DNA from: Gorsachius magnificus
Taxonomy: Eukaryota; Chordata; Aves; Pelecaniformes; Ardeidae
Direction: 5' to 3'
Assembly (NCBI GenBank): GCA_034008185.1
Contig: CM067081.1
Coordinates: 29,138,806-29,202,805 of the forward strand
DNA length: 64,000 nt
Part shown: positions 29,201 through 42,999 of the stretch, piece by piece
Layout of the letters: each line of letters starts with the position of its first letter
Numbering within the stretch: the first letter of the stretch is position 1
The notes under the pieces: model-generated
Told to the model about the DNA's origin: nothing
The model's database searches: none
The model's input: only the letters and a program-made list of their open reading frames with translations
Position numbers and translations under genes: made by a program

Positions 29201-30730
29201 GACTGAGGGTGAAGATCCCTCCAAATCTCATTTGGGTGGAAGCTCCTCCCAGCGAGCGGCAGTACTGAAAATATGCTGCTAACAATCATCAAATAGATTT
29301 ACTGTATCATGCACTTAAAAAGTCCTCTGCAAAGCTGTGCAAGGGCAACGTTTTCTAATTCCTTATGAACTGTCACAAGACAGACCTTCTGAGGACTCCC
29401 CTGCCATTACCTTGCCACCCAGCTGACGCTAATTCAGCTGATTTTGGATATTTCCCAGAGGCAGAATGGCATTGGAACATAAACAACTTTATTGACTCTT
29501 CACACTATAAAAGGGAGTTGGGTGGACAGTTTGCAACGTAAAGTCCCTGCCGGAGGTGCAGCTTGTCTTTCCTCTGCAGAGCCATGGTACGAGGTGGCTT
29601 TGACACCCACTTTCTGGGTGCTTGCCATGACGTGATGCCTCAAAGCAGGGGTGCATGAAGTACCACACACTGGCACTCGCTGCACACCAGAGCCTGTGGT
29701 GCAGTGAATTAGGTGGAAGCTGCTTTGTACCCAGCTTTACATAGCTCCTGACAGGCCTATGAGCACAAGTCAAGACAATGTTATTCATATAATTGTAAAA
29801 ATAACAGTGGCTTGCAAATGTTTACATGTTCAATTATATATAAACCTTCCCCAGTGAGTACATCTGTCTCATTTTGCTTTTCTCTGTCAGTCAAAATGCC
29901 TCTCGAATGCAGAAGGTGAATGCTGCAAATGAATGATGAAGATGAATGTCAGTAAAATTCTCCTGTCAGCAGGGTCCAAGAAAAGCAGGGACAGAGAAAT
30001 TGGGATTAGTATTCTCTTCTGAAGTGTTCTCCGGGCTGGAATGGCCTCAGTTTGCAGCCTGCCCTTTTTAAGAAGCCTGTTTGCTTTGGTGAATGCTATG
30101 CAATGATTTTTTTCCTCCAGCATTTGAAACCAGGGACACCCCTTGGTCTGTTATCACTACCTAGAGCAAAGCCCCCAGCCAGATTTCTTTCCTCAGACAG
30201 ATGTTGCTTTTACAGAGCCATAATGCTGATGAGTTTTGATGGGATCGGAAAGAGATATCCGTGGCACGATATTCGGCTATAATGCCAGTTTGAATCAGAA
30301 GGTAGGAGTGAGCTGCCTGCAGGAACAATCTGCCTCGTATCAATGGGAGAGACGATGAGAGAAGGTCAAGGTAAGTGAAACTGTTTTGCATTCGTGGCAG
30401 GTAAAGCGCTCACCATGGGGCTACCGCAGCTCCATTGATACGGGGCAATTAAACCCCTGCATATTTAACAGTCGGTGCAATTCCTGCGTTTCATGGGTAT
30501 TTCCACTGAGTCCGTTCTGCAGCCTCCAGGGTCATTAGAGAGGAGCTGACTACACGCGGATCCTGCGGAAGACAAGAGCGATTTCTGATCCCTTGTACCT
30601 CTTCGGTTTTCACTCAGCCTCCCCAGCTATTAAAGGGGAGATGGGAAACGGGAGGATCTGTTTAACAGCATTTTCCAGATGAAATTTCAAGGTGGAGGTG
30701 TCCAGAAACAGGCTGATGCAGTCCTTGCAT
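26291..30730. other. Unique intronic sequence
   Basis: No gene recognised. Contains T14 at 27232-27245 and a short TA/TC/CA dinucleotide-type tract at 27722-27766. The longest frame (149 codons, plus, 27340-27789) has no domain features. Confidence 0.45.
27722..27766 (+). repeat. Mixed TATC/ACACATAT microsatellite
   Basis: Imperfect alternation of ATAT, CTAT and ACAC units over about 45 bp. Confidence 0.8.
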
Positions 30731-30745
30731 GGGGGGGGGGGGGGG
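30731..30745 (+). repeat. G15 homopolymer
   Basis: Fifteen uninterrupted G residues flanked by CAT on both sides. Long G runs are rare in vertebrate introns and are prone to assembly-length error. No neighbouring repeat family is seen. Confidence 0.95.
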
Positions 30746-33700
30746 CATATTGGGCACTGGTGGCTGCTGCTTGTCAGCAGGAAATGAAACACTTAAGACA
30801 TTTGCTTAGCAGAGAGTCATGAAAAACTCCAATTTTGCCCACAGTAGAAGAAAAAGAAAATCATCACAAGGTTTCTTGCCTTAACCTGTCATTTTTATTT
30901 TAATAGGACTAGTTTTTCTTGAGTTTCACTACAGGAAAATCCTAGCCGGCGCATTTTAGGTCAGCCAGTGCGACTGATTTAACACAGATGGAAGAAGCTA
31001 GGATGAAGAGTAGCAAAAATAAGACATTAATATACAGTAAATCCTATTTCAGCTCCTGGGAAGAATATTGCTTTCTCCAGGGAGCAAATGAAATGCTTAT
31101 GTGGCGAAAAAAAAGATCCAAAGTGTTTATTTGGTGAGGTCTTCTCCATTACCTCAACAGCGAAAAAAGAGTTAATGCGGCTGTTTGGCATCAACTTTAT
31201 AGTCAAGGAGATTATCATGATCCTCTTACGGATGTGGAGCACAGCAGCACCTTTCCCAAAAGGCAGCAGTCTGCCAGCAGTGCCGGGGATGGGACAGGCT
31301 TGGTGAGCAGCCCTGCTCTCTGCCTTCTGCAACTGTCAGAAGCCTTTTGATGGACAGAGCTGAATTAGGCCAAATCGCTGCATCAAAGCCAGGCACGAAA
31401 AAAAACAGTACGTACGAGGAGCAACAGTTGTGCAACCAATTTTAGGGGATATCACTGCGTGTGCGGGGGTTGGGTTAGATTTTTGCCTAAACTCTTGGCA
31501 TTATTTTGCTAATTATTTTAATGCAATATTTATTACCACATTAAACAGTAAGCCTAAGATCTTTGTAACGGAAGAGGAAGACAGTTGCTTGGTCTCGAGC
31601 AGAACACCCAAGCACAGCCAGGTCCTGCCTGTCCTCCCCCCGAAGTTCATTAGTGAATGAATTTCTCCCAACAGCCTCTGTCTCTCTTTCTTCCCTTCCC
31701 TCCCCCTTTCCCCATCTTGAACTTCCAGCAGAGAATTGAGTCTTTGTTATCACTCAGGACGTTGGTGAACTCTAACCCCCTCCAGCAGCCTCATGCACGC
31801 CCGTGGACCATGCTCCAGTCGGGCAGCGGGTGAAAACAGCCCCCCTCTATCCCAGCAGCAGGATCAGGACCCAGGGCTTGCCTGTGCCTGTGCCTGGATA
31901 CATTTCAGGGCTCTTCAGCACAGAAACAGGGGATTTGCAGGCATTGAGATGGTCTCATGAGAGGATTTAAAGTGTTACTAGGAGGGAGAATGGGTTTAGT
32001 GGATGTTCCTTCATCTCTAGGCTCTCTCTCCATCATATGCAGCCCAGTCTAGGTGATACATTGGCAACGAAAAGGTGGGAAGAGGCAGAAGAAGCCTTGG
32101 TTCTGTGACACTGAAGTGTCTCATTAATGGAGTTTATTTTGTTCCCTCTGATTTTAAGGACATTAAAAAATTGCATTGGATCCTAATTTCCTTTTCTAGA
32201 CATGAAAAATGCTGTGAGGGGTCCCTGCTATGCAACCCAATTACACTACTAATCCACCTGTGAAGTCTAATTTGCAGGCACATTTTCAGATACAAGTCAG
32301 AAGGATCAAAATACAGTTTATTAAGGCTGTAAGGGGAAGATGCTGCGGGGCCAGTTTCTACGCTGTGGTAGCTTCAAGGGTTCAGTTGCAATGAGCTGGA
32401 CTACAAGGATGGAGAAGCTTTTGCCAAATTTCAAATGTGCTTTGGATCACGCCTGCATTAAGAAAAAGATCACAACGGTTCTCATCAATGGTTGTGGAAA
32501 CCAGATGTCACTGTTTGGTTATTGAGGTTTTATTTCCAGGAAGCGTGTAAATCCTCTATTTCATCAACACATCTCCTTTTTTATAATATGAGTGACAGAT
32601 GGAGTAAGTGGAAATTGCATAATAAAATGAGCAGAAGCTGATATCAGTTTGAATTTGTTCAGACACTGATGATTATCTCGTGCTTTGAATAACAGACATC
32701 TGCATGCCTCTCATTAAAGCAGGAGTCTGAGCTACCATGTCACAGCTGCGAGTTTTCCTAAGTTTTCCAAATAAAATAATGGGCTTAACCACCAAAACCT
32801 CAGTGTTTTGGTATCTCAATAAAATTAAACAACCTTGACTTTTCAGGACTCACTGGCTCCTTTGCATTAACATCAAAGTCCCACAAAGGCAAAACCCACT
32901 GTGGGATTTATAGCACATAAACAGTCAAATTAATCCGGAGCTCGGTGAGAGATTAACACAAAAGAGCAGAAAGGTGCAAAGCACAGTTTAATTAGATCAT
33001 GATATTCCACAATGACCAGCACATGGATTATGAAGATTCAGCTTTATTAAAGTCCTGAACTATGCTTATTTTGGTTGAGAGCTGATAGTCCCATGTAATA
33101 TTAAGTTCACTGAGTAACTATTAGTATCAGTATTAGTATTAGTATTCTTTATTATTACATGGCCCAGATCCAGTGGGATCACCTTATGCAGGGACAAACC
33201 CATGGTTTAGGTTTTCAGCACTCAAAAGCACTGAGTAGAAATAATTTAGCTGAAGTAACAGGTAGTGTTTCGAGACAGTGAAGACAGAGAAACACACCTG
33301 AACGTCACCAGAGCGTGATCCAGTCCTAAATCAGATCTGCTTACACCGGATCTGGGCCCTACTTAGCGTTATCGTGAAGTCCAGCTGAGGCTGTGATCAG
33401 TGGCTGAGAGGCAACGAGCTTAATCTTGCTTTCTCCGTCTCCTGAGGGTTGCAGGCTGCTGGGGCTGGTCCGTCAGGCCCGGCTGCGAGCGAGGCGGGCT
33501 TGCTGGGCAGCAAACTGTTCTTCAGAATTGCCTTAACCAAGTGTATCGAAGTCACAAAAACAGCTTGAGAAGGAGCGATGGGAACAAAAGCCAAAGGGAT
33601 GGCCAAAGTAGGAACGCTTGTAAATTAGGAAATGCAGCTTTTGTGAGCTGGATAGCAGTGAGATGAGAGATAACTGGCATGAGCCAGCAGGGACATGGAG

Positions 33701-35814
33701 TGATGGGGAGGAGAGTTTGTATGGGAACTTGAAGTGGGTATGTGGGAATGAGGGATGAGCAGAAAGGAAGTGTCTGTTCAGTAGATTAATGAAGAGTCAA
33801 GAAAGTAAAAAGCAAAGGCTGCTTTTTTGCTCAGAGGGATAAGTAAAATGCAGTTGTCCTGTAAGAGTATTCACAGATTTATCTGTGCTGTTTAATAAAC
33901 CTCACGCCAAGATGCTGGGGCACTGCGTGGTGGGTGTCCACATCATCCACCACTCTGAAGCTTTAACCCTTTCCATCTGGGCCACGTTGCTTCCCTTAGC
34001 ACCAACTCTGCACGTCCTGGGGGGAACCACTGATCCAGAAGCCTGCCTGACAACTTCTCACAACTCTGCGGGTTTAGGAGTACTTTTCACTGATCGGAGA
34101 GGCCATTTATGCCTAACTTGCTGCTCCTTAGCTCCATCAAGATGGAGGAAAATATTTCTAATGCATGTCAAATTCCAGCCCTGAGTTTCTTAAAAGACCC
34201 CAACAGCTTAGTTACTGTGAATCACTCTGTTATGAGTCATTACGAAATCTGTAAGGCTCCTTTTTGTTTATCCAAGAACAATCAAAACCTTCATCACAGG
34301 ACTCCCTTTGTGCAAGATCAGTTGGTGCATTGAACAGTTGCATATTGTGACATGAAATAATTTTTCTGAGAACGCTTTTTTCTTGTAACAGAGTATTAAC
34401 TGCATTTGTACCATACAGAAGTACATTATTTTCTGCATAGTTTTGTTTCCAGCCACATTACCAGGCAGAAAAAATACTTATCATTCATAAATGTCAGTTC
34501 TGAAAAATAATTCTAAGGCTCAATAAATCATACAACAAAAATGCTCTAAGAAAGCCCCTTACTGCTTCATTCATGCCCTGGAGCTTGCTGATCATTACAT
34601 ATAAAACACATGCTTATTCTAATAAAACACATTAAGATTTTATGGCACAGTGTCTTGAAATCACTCAGAAACAACCTAGAAATGTCATTAGTGGGTGACT
34701 GTGCCATGTGAACGATAGCTTTTGCTCAGTATATTATTTCACACTCTGAAAGATTTGATCTACTCAAATCATAATTCTTTTCATTTTCAGCTGAACATTA
34801 ACCCCACTCCATCTATGGGTGAATGACTAACCTGGCTTCGAGTTCATTCCCCCTGGAAAGCAGAGCGCATGCCAGCACGTTAGGAAAACAAAGAGCCAGT
34901 CTCTGTTTCATGTTAAGCTGAAAACATCTGGTAAAATTTTTCTTGTTGTATTTGGTACACCCTGAACAGCAACTTCGAGATAGCAGGGCAAGCACCAGTA
35001 TTTGGAGGAAAAAGGGTAATAATGTGTTATTTTCTCACTTGGCAAAGAAGATGCTAAATAAATCATGCGAATTATTCAGTGCTGAGGGACACATTGTAAT
35101 TTCTATTTCTGCTCTCTGCTCAGTCTGACATGACTTTAGTACATGCAGAGGTGAGAGAAAAAGGCCTTTCTTAATCTCTGAAGTGTGGCTTCCTCAATAA
35201 CGATCACAAATTGGGTTTTTCTAGATGAATGGTCAGAATCTGGGGCAGCTGGAGAGACTGCGAGGAATGAGAACACAAGGTTAAATCAACACCTCCGCCA
35301 TCCTAAAACTTCCTGTGCAACTGGGTAGGTTCCTCATTTTCCTCCTTTTCCTTCCCGCATCTTTCCAAACAGTGTGCTGAGCCGAACACTTGTGTTGGCA
35401 AATCTCTCTGCATCCTTATGTCACCCCAAAAGTCCCAGTGGGGAGGATGCTCAGAGTCGCCCGTGCTTATGTGCAGCCAAATCCCACTGGAGAGAGCATG
35501 TGGAGCGGATCCGTGTGCAGCGCAAGCAGCCTTCCCCTGGATATTTATGCCTCCCTGCTCGGAGCTCAGGTCTAACAAAAGTTACGGTACCTGAAAGTAC
35601 TCCATCAGAATAGCAATAAACATTCGCTAACGCCACAGAGTGCCCGACTTTCATGAAGCCTTTCTTCACAGGCACTTTAAACAGAGGATTACAGTCCCCT
35701 TGACATAGCATAAATCCTGGGTGATACGTCGGATGCCATGAATCAAATCCATGCTCCAAGAGCTGCCATCAGACAGCGGCTGGCTCCTGAAGGCAAGGGG
35801 AGAGAGGCGCAGGA
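30746..35814. other. Unique intronic sequence
   Basis: Apart from the TATTAG microsatellite nothing is recognised. AT-rich stretches around 32560-33130 and 34330-34800 contain many short A/T runs. Confidence 0.45.
33118..33150 (+). repeat. TATTAG hexamer microsatellite
   Basis: Imperfect TATTAG/TATCAG units, four to five copies, followed by CTTTATTATTAC. Confidence 0.8.
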
Positions 35815-35880
35815 GGAACGCCCCTTCCCTGCCTCGAAGTGCTCGTTCAGCGTTTGGCGCGAGAGCTACGAGGCTATCAA
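35815..35880. promoter_or_regulatory. Short CpG cluster with an E2F-type site
   Basis: About seven CpG dinucleotides fall within 65 bp, unusual for the CpG-poor intron around it. TTTGGCGC at 35853-35860 matches the E2F consensus TTTSSCGC exactly. A regulatory role is inference only; no TATA box, initiator or transcript evidence is visible. Confidence 0.25.
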
Positions 35881-38800
35881 GCTAATCAGCATCATAAGAA
35901 CATGATTTCAATGTCCCTAACATGTGATGGTAATCTTTGGTGTGCTGCCCTGATAATTTGTCTCAGCTGTCTTCTTCAGTCCTCCACACTGTGAGGCATA
36001 CTAGATTGATGCTCAGCATCTCGGATAAACCAAACCTTCTGGGACACCTGCCTTTCGTCCTGGGACATGTGTCCATCATCAGCTGTACCAACCCAGCAAC
36101 TCCATTCGCATCTGTCCGCAGATCCACACTTTGACCACAGGACTGCAAGGGCCTTTCAGCTTTCCCCTCCTCTGCGTCTGTGACTTTTGCTGGGTCTTGA
36201 CCATACGCTGGGATGAGGATGGATATGTGCATCCCCTGGTTTAACCCCGGGAGACAAGCGGGAAGGGTAACCGTGGGACCAGGAACCCACAGTGCATTGG
36301 AAACAGAGAGGCTAATCCCAAAGAACTTGGGGGTACTTAGGGGTAGAAAGGGGAGATTTTTATTGTTTCATTGGCCTTTATCAGTTTCTCAAATGTATGC
36401 AAACACATTCACCAACACATACAGGCTTGCGTTTGGGGAAGGACTCAGTCCCCTTCCCAAAGATAAGCATTTTGTCGTACACACAGTACACACATTGAAA
36501 TGGATGTTGTTTTGAATTGCAAAGTTAGACCAGATGTAAACTTGGACCAGGAATTGCAACTTCAGCTTGAGAAACACATGCTTTTCAGGTGTTCTCACTA
36601 CTCCTGATTTGGCAAGCTGGATACTGCTTCTTTGACAATGACTGTAAAGGAGAGGTTTTGTAATAGATAAATGGGAATAATTCCATATAATGCAAATAAA
36701 AATTGATCAAGTATAAATAGATCAAATATGAACAGATGTAACAATTACAGTAGGCTGCATTTTGAGAAAGACTGCTTGTCTTTCTAAGAGGTTGGCTACA
36801 GTGTCTGCCAGATGAATAGTTATTCCTTGATGTCTGATTGTCAAAGAATTGAATAATGGCTCAAACTATGGCTAACAGTTACAGTCATACTGTTTCCCTG
36901 TAAACGATGAGCTTAAAACTTTGAGACATCACGTAAGTACCATATACTTCTGGTGTGAAACCAGAAAGCTTGTTTAGTCCACATGGACATTTGCAAAGCT
37001 TTAATTTTCATATTTCAAAGGTATATAGCCTTCCTATATGATATATAGCTTACATGGTGTTACAAAGTCATATGTAAAAAAACCCAAACAAGTCTCTTGT
37101 ACACTAAAACAAAAGGAAAGATTCTAAGGAAAAATGTAAATGGAGGAAATGACTGAAATACATGGAAGGAAATAAGTAACCTAAACAGCTGCAGTATCAC
37201 AAATGCAAAAAATAATTTCAGACATAAGAGAAACATGGTCCCTAGCGATAGCTATACAGCTGTATAGATGCAAAGATGAAGAGATACAGAATTCATATTA
37301 TGTCTTTTCCACTTGGAAAGATGCAGTCAACTTATGGCATATTTCTTTCTTTAGACTAGTGAAAGTAAAAACCCCCAAAATATCTCTCTAAGGAAAAGTA
37401 GTACTTAAACATTATCATCTTAGGCGAAAAGTAAATCAAGAAAAGGTGGAAGAAGGCATGGGGGAGGACAAAAAAGGTGCTAGAAGAGCAGACTGAGTTT
37501 AGTTCAACAATAACAGAAGATTCATATTTATCTGGAAATAAGAAATTGGTCATCCAGCCCTTCTGTGGTGATGGTACTCTTGCTGCTACAGTAGCCTTGG
37601 AGCAACCAATAGGTGGAACTCAGTTATAGATGGGTGGAATAAAATAGATTGAATGAAATAGTTTTATACTGGAATTTGTCATTTGTCAAAGAAGAAACTT
37701 TTTTTCCCTTTTATTTTAAAATGTTCCTTATACTGAAGATGGAACCACTGCCCTAAAATGAGGGTGAAAGGCCTTCCTCTGCAAGGTCATGCCCCAAGGT
37801 AAATTTGTAGGACATGTGAACTACAGGATCTCACAACAAAAGTTTAAATTTTCTTTCCCAGGGATGAGTGTCCCATTAGTCAGACTAGGGACTCTTTCCA
37901 GACTGATTCCTCTCTTTTTAGCATCGTTTGATCTTTCAGATCGACAACGTAAAAGTCTCACACCACCACTCAATGGACACAGCTCACCCGCCTTTAATTC
38001 AACCCATGGTCATTTTGTTTTTGTAAAATCTTGAAAAAATCTTATCATTCAAAGTATGAGAATTATTTTGAATTCTCAGAAATGGAAATGAGGAAACCAT
38101 GTTGCAAAACAGGAAGCTTTTTTCCCTAAACTCTTCCACACAGCAACATGTAAGAATAAGTCCCAACAGACTGAAGTCAATTTAAACACCTTTTACATTT
38201 TTTATCAGACATTTCTTTCTGGGCTTTCTAAAGAAGATATTGCTTAATGTGCCTAGTTTTTCCTTCCAGGCTGACACAGGGGCTAATGTGCTAAAATTCT
38301 TGTGGATTTCTTGCTATTAGGTAGAAAAGGCTCATTTTTCTCTTTATTGAATTAGCTACAGAGAAGACAGAATATGATCTTCTACACTTAACAATCTATA
38401 GTCAAATGCAGTGAGATAGTTGCAGTTTTATAAAGCATCCTTCACTAAATGAAATCCTAACAAATGAAAGTTCAGCACTTAGAAATACGCATCTATTCAA
38501 GCTGTCATGTAAAATCTTTTGCCTTTAACTTCTGTTATATCAGAGTTTCCTCTAATATCTCGAGCTACAAAGTCAGATTGATTGCCAATGTTAGAAATGG
38601 ACGAGTCCTTTAAAAGCTTTCTCCTTTAAAATAATTTTACGCAGTCTTCAAAGCAATAACATCAGAGACATTAACAGCCCCAGGGGCATTATTTTAAAGA
38701 CCACATAGAAAAAAGGAAATATTTTAATGTTAAGAAGTTTTTTATATAACCCTCCCCAGTCAGGCAGTGGGGGGAGAACCTCTGCTAAACCTTTTCAAAG

Positions 38801-41800
38801 TATGTGATCCAGCTTTTGCTGCAGATCCTGGAGTGTCTCAGGCTGGGTGTCAAACTGCATTAGCTCCCCTTCCATTGCTCCATCCATGAGGAGGGAAGCT
38901 GAGGGTGTTACGGCCAATGGCATATGGACTGTGACAGCATCAGCATGGGAAGGTGTATCTCGGAAAGTGCAGCAGTCAATATGCAAAATATAAATCAATC
39001 ACATTTCTTTGTAGCTTTAATAGCTGTTTGCCTGCCCGGCTGAAGCTTTTCAGACTTGGTTACACATTCCTGATAGCGCTGGAATGATGTGGTAGGGCTT
39101 GCTTTCAGTAGGCATTACTTATCTTCTGCCAAATCTTCTTTAACCTGCCTGTGAAGCTATTCGCACAGCTTCACTTCCAGTAGCCACAAGCCTTTGGGAG
39201 GAAGCACGCTACCTTGTTGCAGGCGAACTTCCAACAAGAAATATTTCTCCATGACCAAACGGTTATGTAGTACCCAGTGCAATGTCAACAACTGAGAATA
39301 ACGAAAGATTCCCAGAACACTCCTTAGACCTCTCTCACCTCTGATGACTCACTGTCGGGTGAGGTTTGCATTTTTTTGAAGTCTGTGCATCGTAAATGTT
39401 CAAGGGTCTCAGATCCTGAATCTGAACTGAGCTTTAACTCAGCCACGTTTGCCTTGATGACAGGGTGGGAGCAGTGATGTGTTGGGAGTTGCTTCAATAC
39501 TCAGATGCTTTCAGGAAAAAGACAGTGAACTAGAAAGAATCAAAGCAAACACTAATTTCCGCCTTTACAATTGGCCTGAGAAAATGAAAAGGAAGGTTAC
39601 ACTGATTTCCCAACCAAAGCCACCCAATTCTTACTTTTTAGGACACATACATTTGAAAGATATCCTCAGCAGGCTTTCTGGCTAATACCAGTAGATGTTA
39701 TTATGTACAAACAAGAATGCAATATGAGATACAAGGATATTGCCCTTAATACTTTTACCTCAAAAAAGCCAAGGTGAAGCTCATGTTGTTAAGAAAACAC
39801 CTTTCTCAAGTAGTAGATCTCATGCTCACTGATCTCAGCCTGTGTCCTCACCTGACACAGGTATCGACCTGCAGTAAAAATGAGGACAGAGCTATGCAGA
39901 GACCCCTTCAGCATCCAAATTGAAGGGACTCCTCACATGCTGAGCGATTATATGGAAACTAGCTCACTGTTGGTGCCCAGTGTTTTCTAATATCATCTAA
40001 TGGAAGTTCTTATCAACCACTGTAACATATTTGGCACCTCCGTAAAGCCGCACACCTTGCTGCACCACAAGAAAAAACTACAAGCCTGTAAATATCCCCA
40101 TCTTCTTGTCACTCTGCTCTCCAAGGATACATCTGAGCAGGAAGGAGAAGGCAAGAAGCCTGCCAGGGTCTGGACCTGTGCTGGGAAGGGAGCAGGGAAA
40201 ACCCACTGTGCTACCTCAGGGGTCTTCTTGTCAGAGCTGTCATACAAGCAATCCCCAATTTCAAGTGCACGCTCAAGATACAAATGTGAATGCTTAGTTG
40301 TGTTCCTTAAGAAAGCCATGTGTTACGTGGGTTTGCTTTGAACTGGAAGAGAAAAACAGGGTGCTAGACATCTGGGACTTTCCCACTGATGTAGCAATGC
40401 ATGGCCTGGATCTTTCCCTGATTCTTTTAATTTTAATTCTGCTGCAAAATCTGAAAGAAAAGTTCCAGTATATTCCTGACAACCCAGCCGCATCAAAAGA
40501 GCTCCCAGTTCTATCACCTGACCATCAGATACTTCAAAACTAAGCTTCTTTCCTTTTCCCTCCCCTTTCCAAGACTCTATTAATGCCAGAGAATGTTACA
40601 AAACACCTGCAAATCAGATGTGGCAAATAAATTACTGGAAATGCCCAGATAAAGGTTCTTCTCTAGCAGGTTAACAGGTTGCTGCTGAAGGAAGAAGGAA
40701 AGCATCTCCTCCCCCCCAGCCCACCTGGTCTTTAATAGATATATGGTCCATGTGCTGGGAGCAGATGGCACAAAAATGGTAGGAGATGTGGCCAGGGTGA
40801 GTAAAACGCTTTGTCATGGACATTCCCAAAAAAGAGGGAAAATACATTTCGCAATTATCTGACAAGCAACCTGCAGGCCTTCCCAGCCTCTTAAACTCTG
40901 TTCCAGATGCAAATAGTACTCTAAAAAAATCATACTCTAAAAAGAAGGACTTGAAATATAATAAGCTCCTATGAACAGCTTTAAACTTAGGATCTACATT
41001 TATGACACTTTAAATACAACAGATGGATCCACATAATTAGCATCTTATCTGCATATATTTGTAGATAAGGAAAGAATACTCTTAATGAGCAAGCGGGGAG
41101 CCTGTATTTTCCTAATACTCCAAAGTCTTCAGGCCACAGCTCTATCTTTGCACCAAATATAAAATTTCTACTGGCATCACAAGGAGCAGGGCTGGTGGAG
41201 GATGCCTTAATCTGTTAAAAATTAAGAAGGCTTTTAGATGCCCTGCCCCTCTCACCTCCCCACCCCTTCACTTTCTATAATTCAAAATATGAAAGGAAGA
41301 GCAAGAACAACTTTAGGAAAGAACAAACCTTACTTCAAACACTGTTAGACCATCTAGCCTTAACTTTTTAAAACCTCCACTAATTACACGGAGCCTGAGA
41401 GCCCCTGCTATGAACCTGACATACTCAGGTTTCTACTGTAGCCAGCAGTCTGCAGAAAAGACAAACCATCTTTGCTTGTATGTCATGATGGATGCTCCAG
41501 GCACAAGAAATACCAGTGACAGATCATCTTATTTCTTCTTTCAGACATCAAAATTAATCTTATCAAAAAAGGAAAAGAAGTCAAGAGATTATATGGGCTT
41601 ATAAAAAATATATAAAGGAGAACTTATCCTTGATTTTTGAACATTCAACTTTTGGTGCTTTAAGCCAACCAGAGTTTGGGCTGCAATATTAACAGCTTTC
41701 ATACCCTGACTAAAATGAGCCTATAGTTCATTGACTTTCATATATCCTGCATTGAACTATTTAAGCAACTGAACCAAAAGTCATACATCAATAAATAAGA

Positions 41801-42442
41801 AGCCAGTGGAGAGGTAAGAAAATATTCATAATATTGTCTTACCCTTACTCAGATGGGAAGAATATCCTCCTGAACACTGTTTTAGGTCACTATTGCTGAA
41901 TTACCTCCCCATAAGCACCGTGAAAGAAGTAAATATTGAGGAGACACTGGAGGAGATGAGAGTTGTGGACTGGTGAGCAACTTCCATGGGTGAAAGATGT
42001 GAAGGAAACTCTCCCGGTAGTTGGGAAAAGATGTGAGAAGAAACAAGTGGAACCAATTAAAAAATGAGACCTATCACTCTTGTAAATCCTTTTAAGTTAC
42101 AGTGGAAGAAAAAAAGCCTGGACACTTCGTATTTTAACTTGGAAACTGGACCAGTCATTTTAATTGACGTTATAGTAAAAACGGATTTACACTCAAAAAT
42201 GTGAATTCGACAGTTTCTGACAAACTTTATAAGGAAAGTTCAGATTTGAATAATGCAAGTACTGAGCAGCAGGGACAAGCAGCTACAGACATAATGTGTT
42301 GAAGACGATTAAAGTCAGAAAGATATGTCTGCAGCTTCAGCACGGCAATACTTCTGCCACTTTTTTAATTTGAAGAAAATGAAATTAGGTACCATATGCC
42401 AGCAAGAGGAACCGCAATAGATCTATGGCTAAGACACATTAA
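35881..42442. other. AT-leaning unique intronic sequence
   Basis: Long run with no recognised gene or repeat family. It is notably A/T-rich from about 36650 to 38750. All open frames are short and motif-free. Confidence 0.45.
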
Positions 42443-42635
42443 TTTTTTTTTCCCCTTCTTACTTTCTTGTTCTTTCTTTTCTTTCTCTTTTTTCTTTCTC
42501 TCTTTTCTTTTTTCTTCTTTCCTTCTTTCTTCCTTTCTTTCTTTTCTTTCTTCCTTTCTTTAATTTCTTTTTTCTCCTGCCTCCCTCCCTCTCCTCTCTT
42601 GTTCTCTCTCTCTGTCCCTATCTCCCATCTCTCTC
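42443..42635 (+). repeat. Long polypyrimidine tract (TTTC/TTCC/CT)n
   Basis: About 190 nt almost entirely of C and T on the plus strand, made of imperfect CTTT, CTTC, CCTC and CT units, interrupted by very few purines. The inferred host transcript is therefore purine-rich here. The pyrimidine-only frame at 42467-42706 is a composition artefact. Confidence 0.95.
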
Positions 42636-42999
42636 AAAAATCCCTTTTGCTAAGAAATTGTACAAAAGGAGCAACTAAACAAAAGAAACTACCACACAAA
42701 AACTAAACCAATAACAAGTTCTATAGTTTTTGTTATTGATTCAGCAGAATTTGAATCTATTCAAAATCTGTGAGTTTCAATGTATTCAAATTTTATAGGA
42801 TTAAAAAATCTAAAATTTTGGATTGTTTTATTGCAGTGTTTTCCATCCCTGACTTTGTTTCAAGACACAGATTATAATGATTATCTTTTGCATACTAAAT
42901 AATTTAATTTCACAGGAGGACTAAACATACTGTCAACGACGCACCCTTCCCCAGAAGCAGAAGAAACTACAGGGGATCCACCCCAGGAAACCACTTCTG

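Noticed and set aside
35451..35759. 102-codon minus frame with several Cys
   Set aside because: Reads plausibly as protein in places, but no family match, no clear exon boundaries and length within chance.
42467..42706. Phe/Ser/Leu-only plus frame
   Set aside because: Translation of the polypyrimidine tract, low complexity.
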